DNA of 64,000 bases from Microtetraspora glauca (lineage in GTDB: Bacteria > Actinomycetota > Actinomycetes > Streptomycetales > Streptomycetaceae): NCBI GenBank assembly GCA_000721275.1, contig JOFO01000029.1, forward strand, positions 17,672-81,671, written 5' to 3'. Below are positions 18,896 to 27,649 of the stretch, piece after piece (the stretch's first letter is position 1; each line of letters begins with the position of its first letter). The notes below the pieces were generated by a model, which was not told the origin of the DNA, did no database searches, and worked only from the letters and a program-made list of their open reading frames with translations. The position numbers and the translations under genes are program-made.

Positions 18896-19972
18896 ATGTT
18901 CGTGGCATGGAGAGACCTGAGATTCGCCAGGGGGCGGTTCGCCCTCATGGGCACGGTGATCGTGCTGATCACCCTGCTCGTGGGGCTCCTTTCCGGGCTG
19001 ACGGCCGGACTCGCGCGGGAGAACGTCTCCGCGGTCACCGGCCTGCCCGCCGACCGGATCGCCTTCGCGGCGCCGTCCGCCGGGCGGCCGGTCTCGTTCA
19101 CCGACTCGGCGGTGACGGAGCGGCAGTGGGCGGCGTGGGCGCGGCGGCCCGGGGTGACGGCCGCGGCGCCGCTCGGCATCCGCACGGCCGACGCGGCGGC
19201 CGGGGAGCGGACCGCCGCCGTCTCCGCCTTCGGTACGCGGCCGGGCGACGGGCTCGCGCCCGGGACGGTCGCCCCGGGCCGGGCCGTGCTGTCCGCGTCG
19301 GCGGCCGAGGAGCTGGACGCGCGCGCCGGGGACGCGGTCCGGCTCGGCCCGCTGGAGGTCACCGTCGCCGCCGTCGCCGGGGACGACGCGTACAGCCACA
19401 CGCCCGTGGTGTGGACGTCGCTCGGCGACTGGCAGCGGCTCGGCCCCGCCGGCACCGCCCCGGAGCAGCGGGCGACGGTGATCGCGCTGCGCGGCGACGG
19501 CGCCGACTGGGCCGCCGGGGACGCGGCGGCCGGCACCGAGACGCGGACCGTCGACGGCGCCCTCACCGCCATCGGGTCCTACCAGGCGGAGAACGGCTCC
19601 CTCCAGCTGATGCGCGGCTTCCTCTTCGTGATCTCCGCGCTGGTCGTCGGGGCCTTCTTCACCGTGTGGACCATCCAGCGCGGTGGTGACGTCGCCGTCC
19701 TCAAGGCGCTCGGCGCCTCCACGCCGTACCTGCTGCGGGACGCGCTCGGGCAGGCGGTGCTGGTGCTGGTGGCGGGGACGCTGCTGGGCACCGGCCTCGC
19801 GCTCGGCATCGGCGCGCTCGTCGGCGGCGGCGACGTGCCGTTCGTGCTGGAACCGCTCACCGTCCTCGGCCCGGCCGGCGTCCTCGTCGCGCTCGGCGCG
19901 GCCGGCTCCGCCTTGTCCGTCCGGCGGATCACCGCCGTCGACCCCCTCACCGCGCTCGGGAGCGTCCGATGA
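18896..19972 (+). CDS. FtsX-like ABC transporter permease
   Basis: A 358-residue MacB/FtsX-type permease. One N-terminal membrane segment (about residues 18-40) is followed by a large extracytoplasmic domain and three C-terminal segments, beginning at MRGFLFVISALVVGAFFTVW. The middle contains LKALGAS, typical of the coupling region of this family. CAGGCT at 18883-18888 lies seven bases before the ATG, so it may be leaderless. The ATPase gene overlaps by ATGA. Divergent from the two-component pair, as in many Streptomyces drug or peptide exporters. Confidence 0.88.
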   Translation: MFVAWRDLRFARGRFALMGTVIVLITLLVGLLSGLTAGLARENVSAVTGLPADRIAFAAPSAGRPVSFTDSAVTERQWAAWARRPGVTAAAPLGIRTADAAAGERTAAVSAFGTRPGDGLAPGTVAPGRAVLSASAAEELDARAGDAVRLGPLEVTVAAVAGDDAYSHTPVVWTSLGDWQRLGPAGTAPEQRATVIALRGDGADWAAGDAAAGTETRTVDGALTAIGSYQAENGSLQLMRGFLFVISALVVGAFFTVWTIQRGGDVAVLKALGASTPYLLRDALGQAVLVLVAGTLLGTGLALGIGALVGGGDVPFVLEPLTVLGPAGVLVALGAAGSALSVRRITAVDPLTALGSVR

Positions 19973-20667
19973 GCCTCGTCCTCGACGCCGTCACCCTCAC
20001 CTACCCGGACGGCGACGGGCGGCTGACCGCCCTCGACGCGGTCTCCCTCGCCGTCCCGCCGGGCCGTCTCACCGCCGTCGTCGGCCCCTCCGGCTCCGGC
20101 AAGTCCAGCCTGCTGGCCGTGGCCGCCACCCTCGTCACCCCCGACCGGGGCCGGGTCGTCGTCGCCGGCACGGACACCACGGGCCTGGACGCGGCGGCCC
20201 GGGCGGCGCTGCGGCGCACCTCCGTCGGGATCGTCTTCCAGCAGCCGAACCTGCTGCCGTCGCTGACGGCCGTCGAACAGCTCCAGGTGATGGCCCATCT
20301 GGCGGGGCGTCCGCCGGCATCGGTACGGGGCCGGGCCATGGACCTGCTCGACGCGGTCGGCCTCGCGGACCGGGCCGCCCGCCACCCGCACCAGCTCTCC
20401 GGCGGGCAGCGGCAGCGCGTCAACATCGCCCGGGCGCTGATGAACGAGCCGTCGGTGCTGCTCGTCGACGAGCCGACGAGCGCGCTGGACCACGAGCGGG
20501 GCGCGGCGGTCGTGGACCTCCTGGCGACGCTGACCCGGGAACGGGGGACGGCGACCGTCCTCGTGACGCACGACCGGTCCCATCTGGCGGCGGCGGACCG
20601 GCTGGTGACCGTCGAGGACGGACGTCTCACGCACGACGCGGCGACGGACGCCGTGACGGCCGGCTGA
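19969..20667 (+). CDS. ABC transporter ATP-binding protein (LolD/MacB type)
   Basis: A 232-residue ATPase with Walker A GPSGSGKSS, Q-loop VFQQPN, signature LSGGQRQRVNIARA, Walker B VLLVDEPTSALD and H-loop VTHD. It partners the FtsX-like permease, whose gene it overlaps by four bases. Substrates of such pairs include antimicrobial peptides and lipoproteins; none can be chosen here. Confidence 0.93.
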   Translation: MSLVLDAVTLTYPDGDGRLTALDAVSLAVPPGRLTAVVGPSGSGKSSLLAVAATLVTPDRGRVVVAGTDTTGLDAAARAALRRTSVGIVFQQPNLLPSLTAVEQLQVMAHLAGRPPASVRGRAMDLLDAVGLADRAARHPHQLSGGQRQRVNIARALMNEPSVLLVDEPTSALDHERGAAVVDLLATLTRERGTATVLVTHDRSHLAAADRLVTVEDGRLTHDAATDAVTAG

Positions 20668-20692
20668 GCGCCCGGGACGCCCCGGCACGGGC

Positions 20693-20728
20693 GCGGCCCC
20701 CGTCCGGAGCTGTCCGGACGGGGGCCGC
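20693..20728. terminator. Bidirectional terminator between exporter and allR
   Basis: A perfect 16-bp stem (20693-20708 with 20713-20728) and a 4-nt loop lie between converging genes. Confidence 0.9.
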
Positions 20729-20749
20729 AGCCGTATCAGGGGCGGGGTG

Positions 20750-21556
20750 TCACGCCTGGCCGTTGCCGGCGGTGTTCGCGAGGGCCGTGGAGAGTTCGCG
20801 GGCCACCTGCTGGAGGATCGGGACGATCTTCTCGGTCGCCGCCTCCGTGACCCGGCCCGCCGGGCCCGAGATGGAGATCGCCGCCGCCGTGGGCGAGTCG
20901 GGGACCGAGACCGCGAGGCAGCGGACCCCTATCTCCTGCTCGTTGTCGTCGACCGCGTACCCGGTGTCGCGGACCGCCGCGAGCGCCGCGAGGAAGCCGT
21001 CCGGCGTGGTGATGGTCTTCTCGGTGGCGGCCGGCATGCCGGTCCGGGCGAGCAGGGCGCGCACCTCGTCGTCCGGGGTGTGCGCGAGCAGCGCCTTGCC
21101 GACGCCGGTGGAGTGCGGCAGCACCCGGCGGCCGACCTCGGTGAACATGCGCATCGAGTGCTTGGACGGCACCTGCGCCACGTACACGATCTCGTCGCCG
21201 TCGAGGAGCGCCATGTTCGCCGTCTCGCCGGTCTCCTCGACGAGCCGCGCCAGGTAGGGGCGGGCCCAGGTGCCGAGCAGGCGGGAGGCGGACTCGCCGA
21301 GGCGGATCAGGCGGGGGCCGAGCGCGTACCGCCGGTTCGGCTGCTGCCGCACGTAGCCGCAGGCCACGAGGGTGCGCATGAGGCGGTGGATGGTGGGCAG
21401 CGGGAGCCCGCTGCTGGCGGAGAGCTCGCTGAGCCCGACCTCGCCGCCGGCGTCGGCCATCCGTTCCAGGAGGTCGAAGGCGCGCTCGAGGGACTGGACG
21501 CCGCCGCTCGCGGCGGGCTTGGCGGCGTCGGTGGTGCTGGCGCTGGACGTCGGCAC
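20750..21556 (-). CDS. allR: IclR-family repressor of allantoin genes
   Basis: A 268-residue IclR regulator. The N-terminal winged helix-turn-helix covers roughly residues 20-80 (VGLSELSASSGLPLPTIHRL), and the effector domain follows (GETANMALLDGDEIVYV, HSTGVGKALLA, DNEQEIGVRCLAVSV). It is divergent from allantoinase. In S. coelicolor the repressor at this position, AllR, is known to bind allantoin-gene promoters and be released by allantoate and, more weakly, glyoxylate. The GTG at 21556 is chosen because AAAGGA lies 8 bases upstream; an in-frame ATG further up has no such site. Palindromes at 21742-21865 and 8594-8626 are its likely binding sites. Confidence 0.9.
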   Translation of the reverse strand: MPTSSASTTDAAKPAASGGVQSLERAFDLLERMADAGGEVGLSELSASSGLPLPTIHRLMRTLVACGYVRQQPNRRYALGPRLIRLGESASRLLGTWARPYLARLVEETGETANMALLDGDEIVYVAQVPSKHSMRMFTEVGRRVLPHSTGVGKALLAHTPDDEVRALLARTGMPAATEKTITTPDGFLAALAAVRDTGYAVDDNEQEIGVRCLAVSVPDSPTAAAISISGPAGRVTEAATEKIVPILQQVARELSTALANTAGNGQA

Positions 21557-21741
21557 GTCAACGGTCCTTTCGGGGCAGGCGGGCAAGGCAGCAGCCTACC
21601 GGTCCGCCGGGCCGGGCACCGTGTGCGGGGCCGGGCGTCCGGGCCGGTCAGCGGGGTGTTTGTCCGATGTCGGCGGCTGCTCCGCGGGAATCTTGTCGAC
21701 CCTGCCTGTGCGGAGCTACCTTCTACTCTACGAAATCCGCA

Positions 21742-21756
21742 TTCCACTTTGTGGAA
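21742..21756. promoter_or_regulatory. AllR-type palindrome nearest allR
   Basis: TTCCACTTTGTGGAA is a perfect 6-3-6 palindrome. It may serve allR autoregulation. The rest of the 21557-21883 gap shows no gene. Confidence 0.65.
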
Positions 21757-21832
21757 ACGCACAAGGTGGGTCGGTGGGGTGGCGGCGGTACGGACGGGCC
21801 CTTGACGGGTTCTCCTCCCGGCCGCAGACTCC

Positions 21833-21865
21833 TTCAACAGTTCGTTGAAATTCTGCTTCGTGGAA
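21833..21865 (+). promoter_or_regulatory. Composite AllR-type operator upstream of allB
   Basis: TTCAACAGTTCGTTGAA (21833-21849) is followed by one base and TTCTGCTTCGTGGAA (21851-21865). It ends 18 bases before the allantoinase start and matches the aceB operator in order, spacing and orientation. Confidence 0.75.
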
Positions 21866-21883
21866 GCGGAACGGGAAAGGGGC

Positions 21884-23221
21884 ATGGTGGACGTCAACCT
21901 GGTACTGCGCTCGACTCGGGTCGTCACCCCGGAGGGCACGCGGCCGGCGGCCATCGCCGTCTCGGGCGGGACGATCGCCGGCGTATGGCCCTACGAGGCC
22001 GAGGTGCCGGCCGGCGCACGGCTGGAGGACGTCGGCGACGACGTCGTCCTGCCCGGTCTGGTCGACTCGCACGTCCATGTGAACGACCCGGGCCGTACCG
22101 AGTGGGAAGGCTTCTGGACCGCCACCCGCGCCGCCGCCGCCGGAGGCATCACGACCATCGTCGACATGCCGCTGAACTCGCTGCCGCCGACGACGACCGT
22201 CGAGAACCTGCGCGTCAAGCAGGACGTCGCCCGCTCCAAGGCCCACGTCGACGTCGGCTTCTGGGGCGGAGCGCTCCCCGACAACGTCAAGGACCTGCGG
22301 CCCCTGCACGACGCCGGCGTCTACGGCTTCAAGTGCTTCCTGTCGCCCTCGGGCGTCGACGAGTTCCCCGAGCTCGACCAGGAGCAGCTGGCCCGGTCGC
22401 TCGCGGAGGTCGCCGGCTTCGACGGGCTGATGATCGTCCACGCGGAGGACCCGCACCACCTGGCGGCGGCCCCGCAGAAGTCCTCGCAGCAGTACGCCGA
22501 CTTCCTCGCCTCCCGGCCGCGCGACGCCGAGAACACGGCGATCGCCAACCTCATCGACCAGGCCCGGCGCCTCGGCGCCCGCGTCCACGTGCTCCACCTG
22601 TCGTCCTCCGACGCGCTCCCGATGATCGCCGCCGCCAAGGCCGACGGCGTCAAGGTGACCGTCGAGTCCTGTCCGCACTTCCTCACCCTCACCGCCGAGG
22701 AGATCCCGGACGGGGCCACCGAGTTCAAGTGCTGCCCGCCCATCCGCGAGGCCGTCAACCAGGACGCCCTGTGGCAGGGACTCGCCGACGGCGTGATCGA
22801 CTGCATCGTCTCGGACCACTCGCCGTCCACCGCCGACCTCAAGACGCCCGACTTCTCCTCCGCCTGGGGCGGCATCTCCTCCCTCCAGCTCGGCCTGCCG
22901 GCCATCTGGACCGAGGCCCGCCGCCGCGGCCACTCCCTGGAGGACGTCGTCCGCTGGATGTCCGAGGGCCCCGCCCGCCTCGCCGGCCTCGACCGCAAGG
23001 GCGCCATCGCCGAGGGCAAGGACGCCGACTTCGCCGTCGTCGACCCCGACGCCACCTTCACCGTCGACCCCGTCGAACTCCAGCACCGCAACCGCATCAC
23101 CGCCTACGCCGGCAAGACCCTGCACGGCGTCGTCACCGCCACCTGGCTGCGCGGCCGGAAGATCAACGACCGCGGCACCCTGGCCGAGCCCGCCGGCCTC
23201 CTCCTCGAAAGGAACAACTGA
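21884..23221 (+). CDS. allB: Allantoinase
   Basis: Hydrolyses allantoin to allantoate. This 445-residue cyclic amidohydrolase has metal ligands visible in [10 protein letters not shown] (His63, His65), the probable carboxylated Lys in [11 protein letters not shown], His in [10 protein letters not shown] and Asp in VSDHSPST. The ATG at 21884 follows GAAAGGGG; the next GTG at 21887 would fit the spacing slightly better. An upstream ATG at 21845 would place the operator inside the gene and is rejected. It forms an operon with allantoicase, 3 bases downstream. Confidence 0.95.
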   Translation: MVDVNLVLRSTRVVTPEGTRPAAIAVSGGTIAGVWPYEAEVPAGARLEDVGDDVVLPGLVDSHVHVNDPGRTEWEGFWTATRAAAAGGITTIVDMPLNSLPPTTTVENLRVKQDVARSKAHVDVGFWGGALPDNVKDLRPLHDAGVYGFKCFLSPSGVDEFPELDQEQLARSLAEVAGFDGLMIVHAEDPHHLAAAPQKSSQQYADFLASRPRDAENTAIANLIDQARRLGARVHVLHLSSSDALPMIAAAKADGVKVTVESCPHFLTLTAEEIPDGATEFKCCPPIREAVNQDALWQGLADGVIDCIVSDHSPSTADLKTPDFSSAWGGISSLQLGLPAIWTEARRRGHSLEDVVRWMSEGPARLAGLDRKGAIAEGKDADFAVVDPDATFTVDPVELQHRNRITAYAGKTLHGVVTATWLRGRKINDRGTLAEPAGLLLERNN

Positions 23222-23224
23222 CCC

Positions 23225-24343
23225 GTGAGCACCGGCATACCCTCCTTCACCGGCGACGCCAGCCCCTACGGCGGCGGCGACCCGTACGCCGACTACCGCA
23301 CGGCCACGTTCCCCTTCACCCAGTACGCCGACCTCGCCGACCGCCGCCTCGGCGCCGGCGTCATCGCCGCCAACGACGAGTTCTTCGCCGAGCGCGAGAA
23401 CCTGCTCAAGCCCGAGCCCGCCGAGTTCGACCCCGAGCACTTCGGCCACAAGGGCAAGATCATGGACGGCTGGGAGACCCGCCGCCGCCGCGGCGTCTCC
23501 GCCGCCGAGCCGCACCCCACCGCCGACGACCACGACTGGGCGCTCGTCCGCCTCGGCGCGCCCGGCGTCATCCGCGGCATCGTCGTCGACACCGCCCACT
23601 TCCGCGGCAACTACCCGCAGGCCGTCTCCGTCGAGGCCACCTCCGTCGCCGGCTCGCCCTCGCCCGAGGACCTGCTCGCCGACGACGTCAAGTGGACCAC
23701 CCTCGTCCCGCGCACCGCCATCGGCGGCCACGCCGCCAACGGCTTCGCCGTCGACGTCGAACAGCGCTTCACCCACCTCCGCGTCAACCAGCACCCCGAC
23801 GGCGGCATCGCCCGCCTCCGCGTGTACGGCGAGGTCGCCCCCGACCCGCAGTGGCTCAAGGTCCTCGGCACGTTCGACCTCGCAGCTTTGGAGAACGGCG
23901 GCCAGGTCGAGGACGCCTCCGACCGCTTCTACTCGCCGGCCACCAACACCATCCAGCCCGGCCGCTCCCGCAAGATGGACGACGGCTGGGAGACCCGCCG
24001 CCGCCGCGACAAGGGCAACGACTGGATCCGCTACAGCCTCGCCGCCGAGTCCGAGATCCGCGCCGTCGAGATCGACACCGCGTACCTCAAGGGCAACAGC
24101 GCCGGCTGGGCCGCGCTCTCCGTCGCCGCCGAAGGCTCCGACGACTGGACCGAGATCCTGCCCCGGACCCGCCTCCAGCCCGACACCAACCACCGCTTCG
24201 TCCTCGACACCCCGGCCGTCGGCTCCCGGGTGCGGATCGACATCTACCCGGACGGCGGCATCTCCCGCCTCCGCCTCTTCGGCTCCCTCACCGAGACGGG
24301 CGCCGCCCGCCTCACCGCCCGCCACCAGGAGCTCGGCGGCTGA
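23225..24343 (+). CDS. alc: Allantoicase
   Basis: Converts allantoate to ureidoglycolate and urea. This 372-residue protein has the typical tandem of two homologous beta-sandwich domains. Each carries GWETRRRR (one near residue 82, one near 258), a D-TA-F/YL-RGN-type stretch and a DGGI..LR..G closing motif. The GTG start follows GAAAGGA in the end of allantoinase. Ureidoglycolate would yield glyoxylate for the aceB product. A ureidoglycolate-cleaving enzyme is not in the window. Confidence 0.95.
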   Translation: MSTGIPSFTGDASPYGGGDPYADYRTATFPFTQYADLADRRLGAGVIAANDEFFAERENLLKPEPAEFDPEHFGHKGKIMDGWETRRRRGVSAAEPHPTADDHDWALVRLGAPGVIRGIVVDTAHFRGNYPQAVSVEATSVAGSPSPEDLLADDVKWTTLVPRTAIGGHAANGFAVDVEQRFTHLRVNQHPDGGIARLRVYGEVAPDPQWLKVLGTFDLAALENGGQVEDASDRFYSPATNTIQPGRSRKMDDGWETRRRRDKGNDWIRYSLAAESEIRAVEIDTAYLKGNSAGWAALSVAAEGSDDWTEILPRTRLQPDTNHRFVLDTPAVGSRVRIDIYPDGGISRLRLFGSLTETGAARLTARHQELGG

Positions 24344-24430
24344 GCGGAGCCCGTACGACTCGGGGGCCCGGCCGGCCGACACCGACCGGCCCCTGACCCG
24401 GGCGGGCACGACACCCCGCCCGGCCCGCGA

Positions 24431-24473
24431 GGGCGCACCGACCCGACAGCACCGGTGCGCCCACGCGCTTTTT
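24431..24473 (+). terminator. Rho-independent terminator of the allB-alc operon
   Basis: A 10-bp perfect stem (24431-24440 with 24453-24462) is followed by a five-T run at 24469-24473, rare in this GC-rich window. Confidence 0.8.
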
Positions 24474-24513
24474 CAGGGCTCGGTTCGCCTCCGGGGCGCT
24501 TTGTGCCGGGCTC

Positions 24514-24573
24514 ACGACCCCGGCCGTGCTCGCCTCCCTCGTTCCTCGGGAGGCTCCGCGCGGCCGGGGTCGT
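24514..24573. other. Two-tier hairpin between alc and an SDR gene
   Basis: A perfect 13-bp outer stem (24514-24526 with 24561-24573) encloses a perfect 7-bp inner stem (24532-24538 with 24548-24554). It may be a terminator for the minus-strand SDR or a structured RNA. The gap 24344-24660 otherwise holds the terminator at 24431 and the repeats at 24606. Confidence 0.55.
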
Positions 24574-24605
24574 TCCCCCGGCGCGCCCCTTCGGCTCACT
24601 CGCCG

Positions 24606-24644
24606 GGCCCGTCGGGCACAGGTCCGAGGCCCGTCGGGCACAGG
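24606..24644. repeat. Tandem 17-bp direct repeat
   Basis: GGCCCGTCGGGCACAGG occurs at 24606-24622 and again at 24628-24644 (period 22), just beyond the SDR stop codon. Confidence 0.8.
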
Positions 24645-24660
24645 CCCGTGGGGGTCCGGG

Positions 24661-25419
24661 CTACGCCGCGTGGCCGCCGTCCACCGACAGTTCCGCGCCC
24701 GTCACATAGCGGCCGTCCGGGCCCGCCAGGTACGCGACCGCCGCCGCCACCTCGTCCGGGGTGCCGAAGCGGCCGAGGGCCGTGAAGGCCGCCTGGCCCG
24801 CCGCGTACGGGCCGTCGGCCGGGTTCATGTCGGTGTCGACCGGGCCCGGGTGGACGATGTTCGCGGTGATCCCGCGCCCGCCGAGCTCGCGCGCCAGCGC
24901 CCGCGTCAGGCCCACCAGCGCCGACTTGCTCAGCGTGTAGAGGGTGCCGCCGGGGCCCGGGACCCGCCGGGTCATGCAGGTGCCGATCGTGATGATCCGG
25001 CCGCCGTCCGGCAGCCGCTCCGCCGCCGCCTGCGCGGCGAGGAACGTCGCCCGGACATTCACCGCCAGCACCCGGTCCACGTCCGCGAGGGACAGCTCGC
25101 CCAGCGGGCCGAGCACGCCGACGCCGACGTTGTTCACCAGGACGTCGAGCCGCCCCAGGTCGTCCGCCGCCCGGTGCACCGCGCCCGCCGCGTCCCCGGC
25201 GTCCGCCGCGTCCGCGCGCAGCGGCAGCGCCCGGCGGCCGAACGCCTCGATGCGGGCCGCGACCTCCTTGGCCGCCGTCTCGTCCCGTACGTAGGTGAAG
25301 GCCACGTCGGCGCCCTCCCGCGCGAGCCGGACCGCCGTCGCCGCGCCGATGCCGCGGCTGCCGCCCGTCACCAGGACCGCCGCGCCGTTCATCGTGTTCG
25401 CCGTGTTCACCGTGGACAT
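24661..25419 (-). CDS. SDR family oxidoreductase
   Basis: A 252-residue classical short-chain dehydrogenase. The nucleotide site is TGGSRGIGAA, followed by NNVG (NNVGVGV); the catalytic Tyr-x3-Lys is YTLSK, and the closing VDGGHAA is typical. The usual catalytic Ser is replaced around IITIGTCMT, probably by Thr or a neighbouring residue. ATG 25419 follows AGGAAG; a longer frame exists but lacks a ribosome site. Divergent from the DHFR-like gene. The substrate is unknown. Confidence 0.9.
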   Translation of the reverse strand: MSTVNTANTMNGAAVLVTGGSRGIGAATAVRLAREGADVAFTYVRDETAAKEVAARIEAFGRRALPLRADAADAGDAAGAVHRAADDLGRLDVLVNNVGVGVLGPLGELSLADVDRVLAVNVRATFLAAQAAAERLPDGGRIITIGTCMTRRVPGPGGTLYTLSKSALVGLTRALARELGGRGITANIVHPGPVDTDMNPADGPYAAGQAAFTALGRFGTPDEVAAAVAYLAGPDGRYVTGAELSVDGGHAA

Positions 25420-25529
25420 CGCTTCCTGCCTCCTCGATCGCACAACTGCTTGCGGATTCAAGGAAAGCGGGGGCGGGGAGCCGGCGCTGGCGGGCATCGG
25501 ACGCCGCGTTCGGCGCCGGCCGGCGGGAG

Positions 25530-25557
25530 TTGCGGAACCCGCCGCGGCCCGCAGGGT
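25530..25557 (+). promoter_or_regulatory. Promoter of the DHFR-like gene
   Basis: TTGCGG (25530-25535) and CAGGGT (25552-25557) are 16 bases apart, before the start at 25593. Confidence 0.4.
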
Positions 25558-25592
25558 GGAGAGTGCGACCGCACCACCGAAAGGCTCCCGCC

Positions 25593-26204
25593 ATGGCCAC
25601 CCTCAGCCTCACCCAGTTCCTCACCCTCGACGGCGTCTACCAGGCGCCCGGCGGCCCCGACGAGGACCGCAGCGGCGGCTTCGAGCACGGCGGCTGGTCC
25701 GTGCCCTACGGCGACGAGGACTTCCTCCGCCGCGTCGAGGAGATCTTCGCCCGGCCGACCGCCTTCCTCCTCGGCCGCCGCACCTACGACATCTTCGCCG
25801 CGTACTGGCCGGACCACGACGACCCCGCCGACCCCGTCGCGAGCAAGCTCAACGCCCTGCCCAAGTACGTCGCCACCCGCACCCGCGACTCCGCGGACTG
25901 GAACCGCACCACCCTGCTGCGCGGCGACGCCGTCCAGGAGGTCACCGCGCTCAAGGAGCGCCTCGACGGCGAGATCCAGATGCACGGCAGCGGCGGACTC
26001 GCCCGCACCCTGCTCGCCCACGACCTCGTCGACACCCTCCACCTGCACGTCTTCCCGGTCGTCCTCGGCACCGGCTTCCGGCTCTTCGAGGAGGGCGCCC
26101 GGCCAACCGCCTTCCGGCTCACCGACGCGGCCGTCACCGGCTCGGGCGTCGCCCTCCACACGTACGAGCGCGCCGGACGCCCCACGTACGGCAGTTACGG
26201 CTGA
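25593..26204 (+). CDS. Dihydrofolate reductase family protein (RibD C-terminal type)
   Basis: A 203-residue protein of the RibD_C/DHFR-like fold. It shows LTQFLTLDGVYQAPGGP at the start, LLGRRTYDIFAAYWP, and the nucleotide-binding MHGSGGLARTLLAHDLVD with VFPVVLGTGFRLF. These are common as stand-alone actinobacterial reductases of unknown substrate and are not the housekeeping folate enzyme. ATG 25593 follows GAAAGG. Confidence 0.88.
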   Translation: MATLSLTQFLTLDGVYQAPGGPDEDRSGGFEHGGWSVPYGDEDFLRRVEEIFARPTAFLLGRRTYDIFAAYWPDHDDPADPVASKLNALPKYVATRTRDSADWNRTTLLRGDAVQEVTALKERLDGEIQMHGSGGLARTLLAHDLVDTLHLHVFPVVLGTGFRLFEEGARPTAFRLTDAAVTGSGVALHTYERAGRPTYGSYG

Positions 26205-26329
26205 CAGGGGCGGCGGCGGGGGGCGGGAGAAAGGTGTCGTCGGCGGGGGCCCCGCCCGGTACGGTGATCGTTCCGCGTGCGAGCCGCCGTCGTCTCCACC
26301 CCGTCAGCACAGTGGGAGACCCGCACCCC

Positions 26330-27268
26330 ATGGCCGCATCCTCCGCCGCCCCGTACCCCGGCACCGTCCCGTCCGCCGCCCGCCGCCGCGCCTGGCTCAC
26401 CGACCTCCCGCTGCTGCTCGTCGCCGTGTTCTGGGGCGGCAGCTACCTCGCGGCCAAGGGCATCACCACCGGCCACACCGTCCTCGCCGTCCTGGTGCTG
26501 CGGTTCGCGCTGGTGGTGCCCGTCCTGGTCGGCGCCGGGTGGAAGGGCCTACGGACGCTGACCGGCGCACAGTGGCGGGGCGCCGCGCTGCTCGGCGGCA
26601 TCCTCGCCGGGATCTTCCTCCTGGAGACCTACGGCGTCGTCCACACCTCCGCCACCAACGCGGGCCTGATCATCAGCCTCACCATGATCTTCACCCCGCT
26701 GGCCGAGGCCGCCGTCACCCGCACCCGGCCCTCCCGCGGCTTCCTCGGCGCCGCCGCGCTCTCCGTCACCGGCGTCGTCCTGCTCACCCAGGGCGCCGGA
26801 TTCACCGCCCCCTCCCTCGGCGACCTGCTGATCCTGCTCGCGGCGGCGGCCCGGACCGTGCACGTCCTCGCCATGGCGCGGATCGAGGCGGTCCGGTCGG
26901 CCGACTCGCTCTCCCTGACCACCGTCCAGCTCGGCACCGCCGTACTCGTCTTCGCCGTCCTCGCCGCCGCCGGCGGCGGCGCCACCCCGTGGGCGACCGC
27001 GCTGGACTTCGGCCCCCGCGAATGGGCCGGACTGATCTTCCTGTCCGTCTTCTGCACCCTCTTCGCGTTCTTCGTGCAGATGTGGGCCGTACGCCGCACC
27101 TCCCCGTCCCGGGTCAGCCTGCTGCTCGGCACCGAACCGCTCTGGGCCGCCCTCGCCGGCATCGCCCTGGCCGGCGACCGGCCCGGCGCCCTCGGCCTCG
27201 CGGGCGCCGTCCTGGTCCTCGCCGGCACCGCCTGGGGCCGCCGCGGCGCCGACCGGGACCCCAGATAA
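26330..27268 (+). CDS. EamA/DMT family transporter
   Basis: A 312-residue membrane protein with about ten hydrophobic segments in two EamA repeats (first repeat FWGGSYLAAKGITTGHT..LRF, second starting near DLLILLAAAARTVHVLAMARIE). It probably exports a metabolite such as an amino acid. TACGGT at 26260-26265 may be the -10 box; GTGGGAGA lies before the ATG at 26330. The stop codon TAA forms part of the next gene's promoter. Confidence 0.87.
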   Translation: MAASSAAPYPGTVPSAARRRAWLTDLPLLLVAVFWGGSYLAAKGITTGHTVLAVLVLRFALVVPVLVGAGWKGLRTLTGAQWRGAALLGGILAGIFLLETYGVVHTSATNAGLIISLTMIFTPLAEAAVTRTRPSRGFLGAAALSVTGVVLLTQGAGFTAPSLGDLLILLAAAARTVHVLAMARIEAVRSADSLSLTTVQLGTAVLVFAVLAAAGGGATPWATALDFGPREWAGLIFLSVFCTLFAFFVQMWAVRRTSPSRVSLLLGTEPLWAALAGIALAGDRPGALGLAGAVLVLAGTAWGRRGADRDPR

Positions 27269-27271
27269 GTT
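27266..27271 (+). promoter_or_regulatory. -10 box TAAGTT built on a stop codon
   Basis: The hexamer's first three bases are the TAA stop of the transporter gene; six bases separate it from the ATG at 27278. Confidence 0.5.
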
Positions 27272-27277
27272 CTGCCC

Positions 27278-27649
27278 ATGCCAAGCAACCCGTCCGCCGC
27301 CCGCACCCCGTCCGCCGCCCGCGCCGACTCCGCCGCCGCGCCGCTGCTCGCCCGCGCCCGCCGCACCCAGGCGTGGGGCCTCGGCCTCCTCGCCGCCGCC
27401 GGGCTCCTCTGGGTCTGGTTCGCCGTCCTCCTCGTCACCCCGTACGGCGACGGCGGCGACGAGTGCCCCGCCCTGATCGCCAGCGAGTACGCCCACGCCG
27501 ACGACTGCGTCGAGGCCCGCGACTGGCCGCTCCTCGTCGCCCTCCTCGGCGGCTCCGTGCCCTGCGCCGCCCTCGGCGCCGGGCTCACCGCGAGCGGCTG
27601 CGCCCAGCGACGGCTCGCCGAACACCTGGACGCCGCGCCCCGGGCGTAG
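27278..27649 (+). CDS. Small membrane protein
   Basis: A 123-residue protein with two hydrophobic helices (about residues 32-55 and 85-105). The loop between them carries two Cys (GDECPALIASEYAHADDC), probably a disulfide outside the membrane. The Ala/Ser-rich N-terminus is cytoplasmic. No family recognised. Its TAG stop (27647-27649) directly abuts the stop of the opposite gene at 27650. Confidence 0.75.
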   Translation: MPSNPSAARTPSAARADSAAAPLLARARRTQAWGLGLLAAAGLLWVWFAVLLVTPYGDGGDECPALIASEYAHADDCVEARDWPLLVALLGGSVPCAALGAGLTASGCAQRRLAEHLDAAPRA

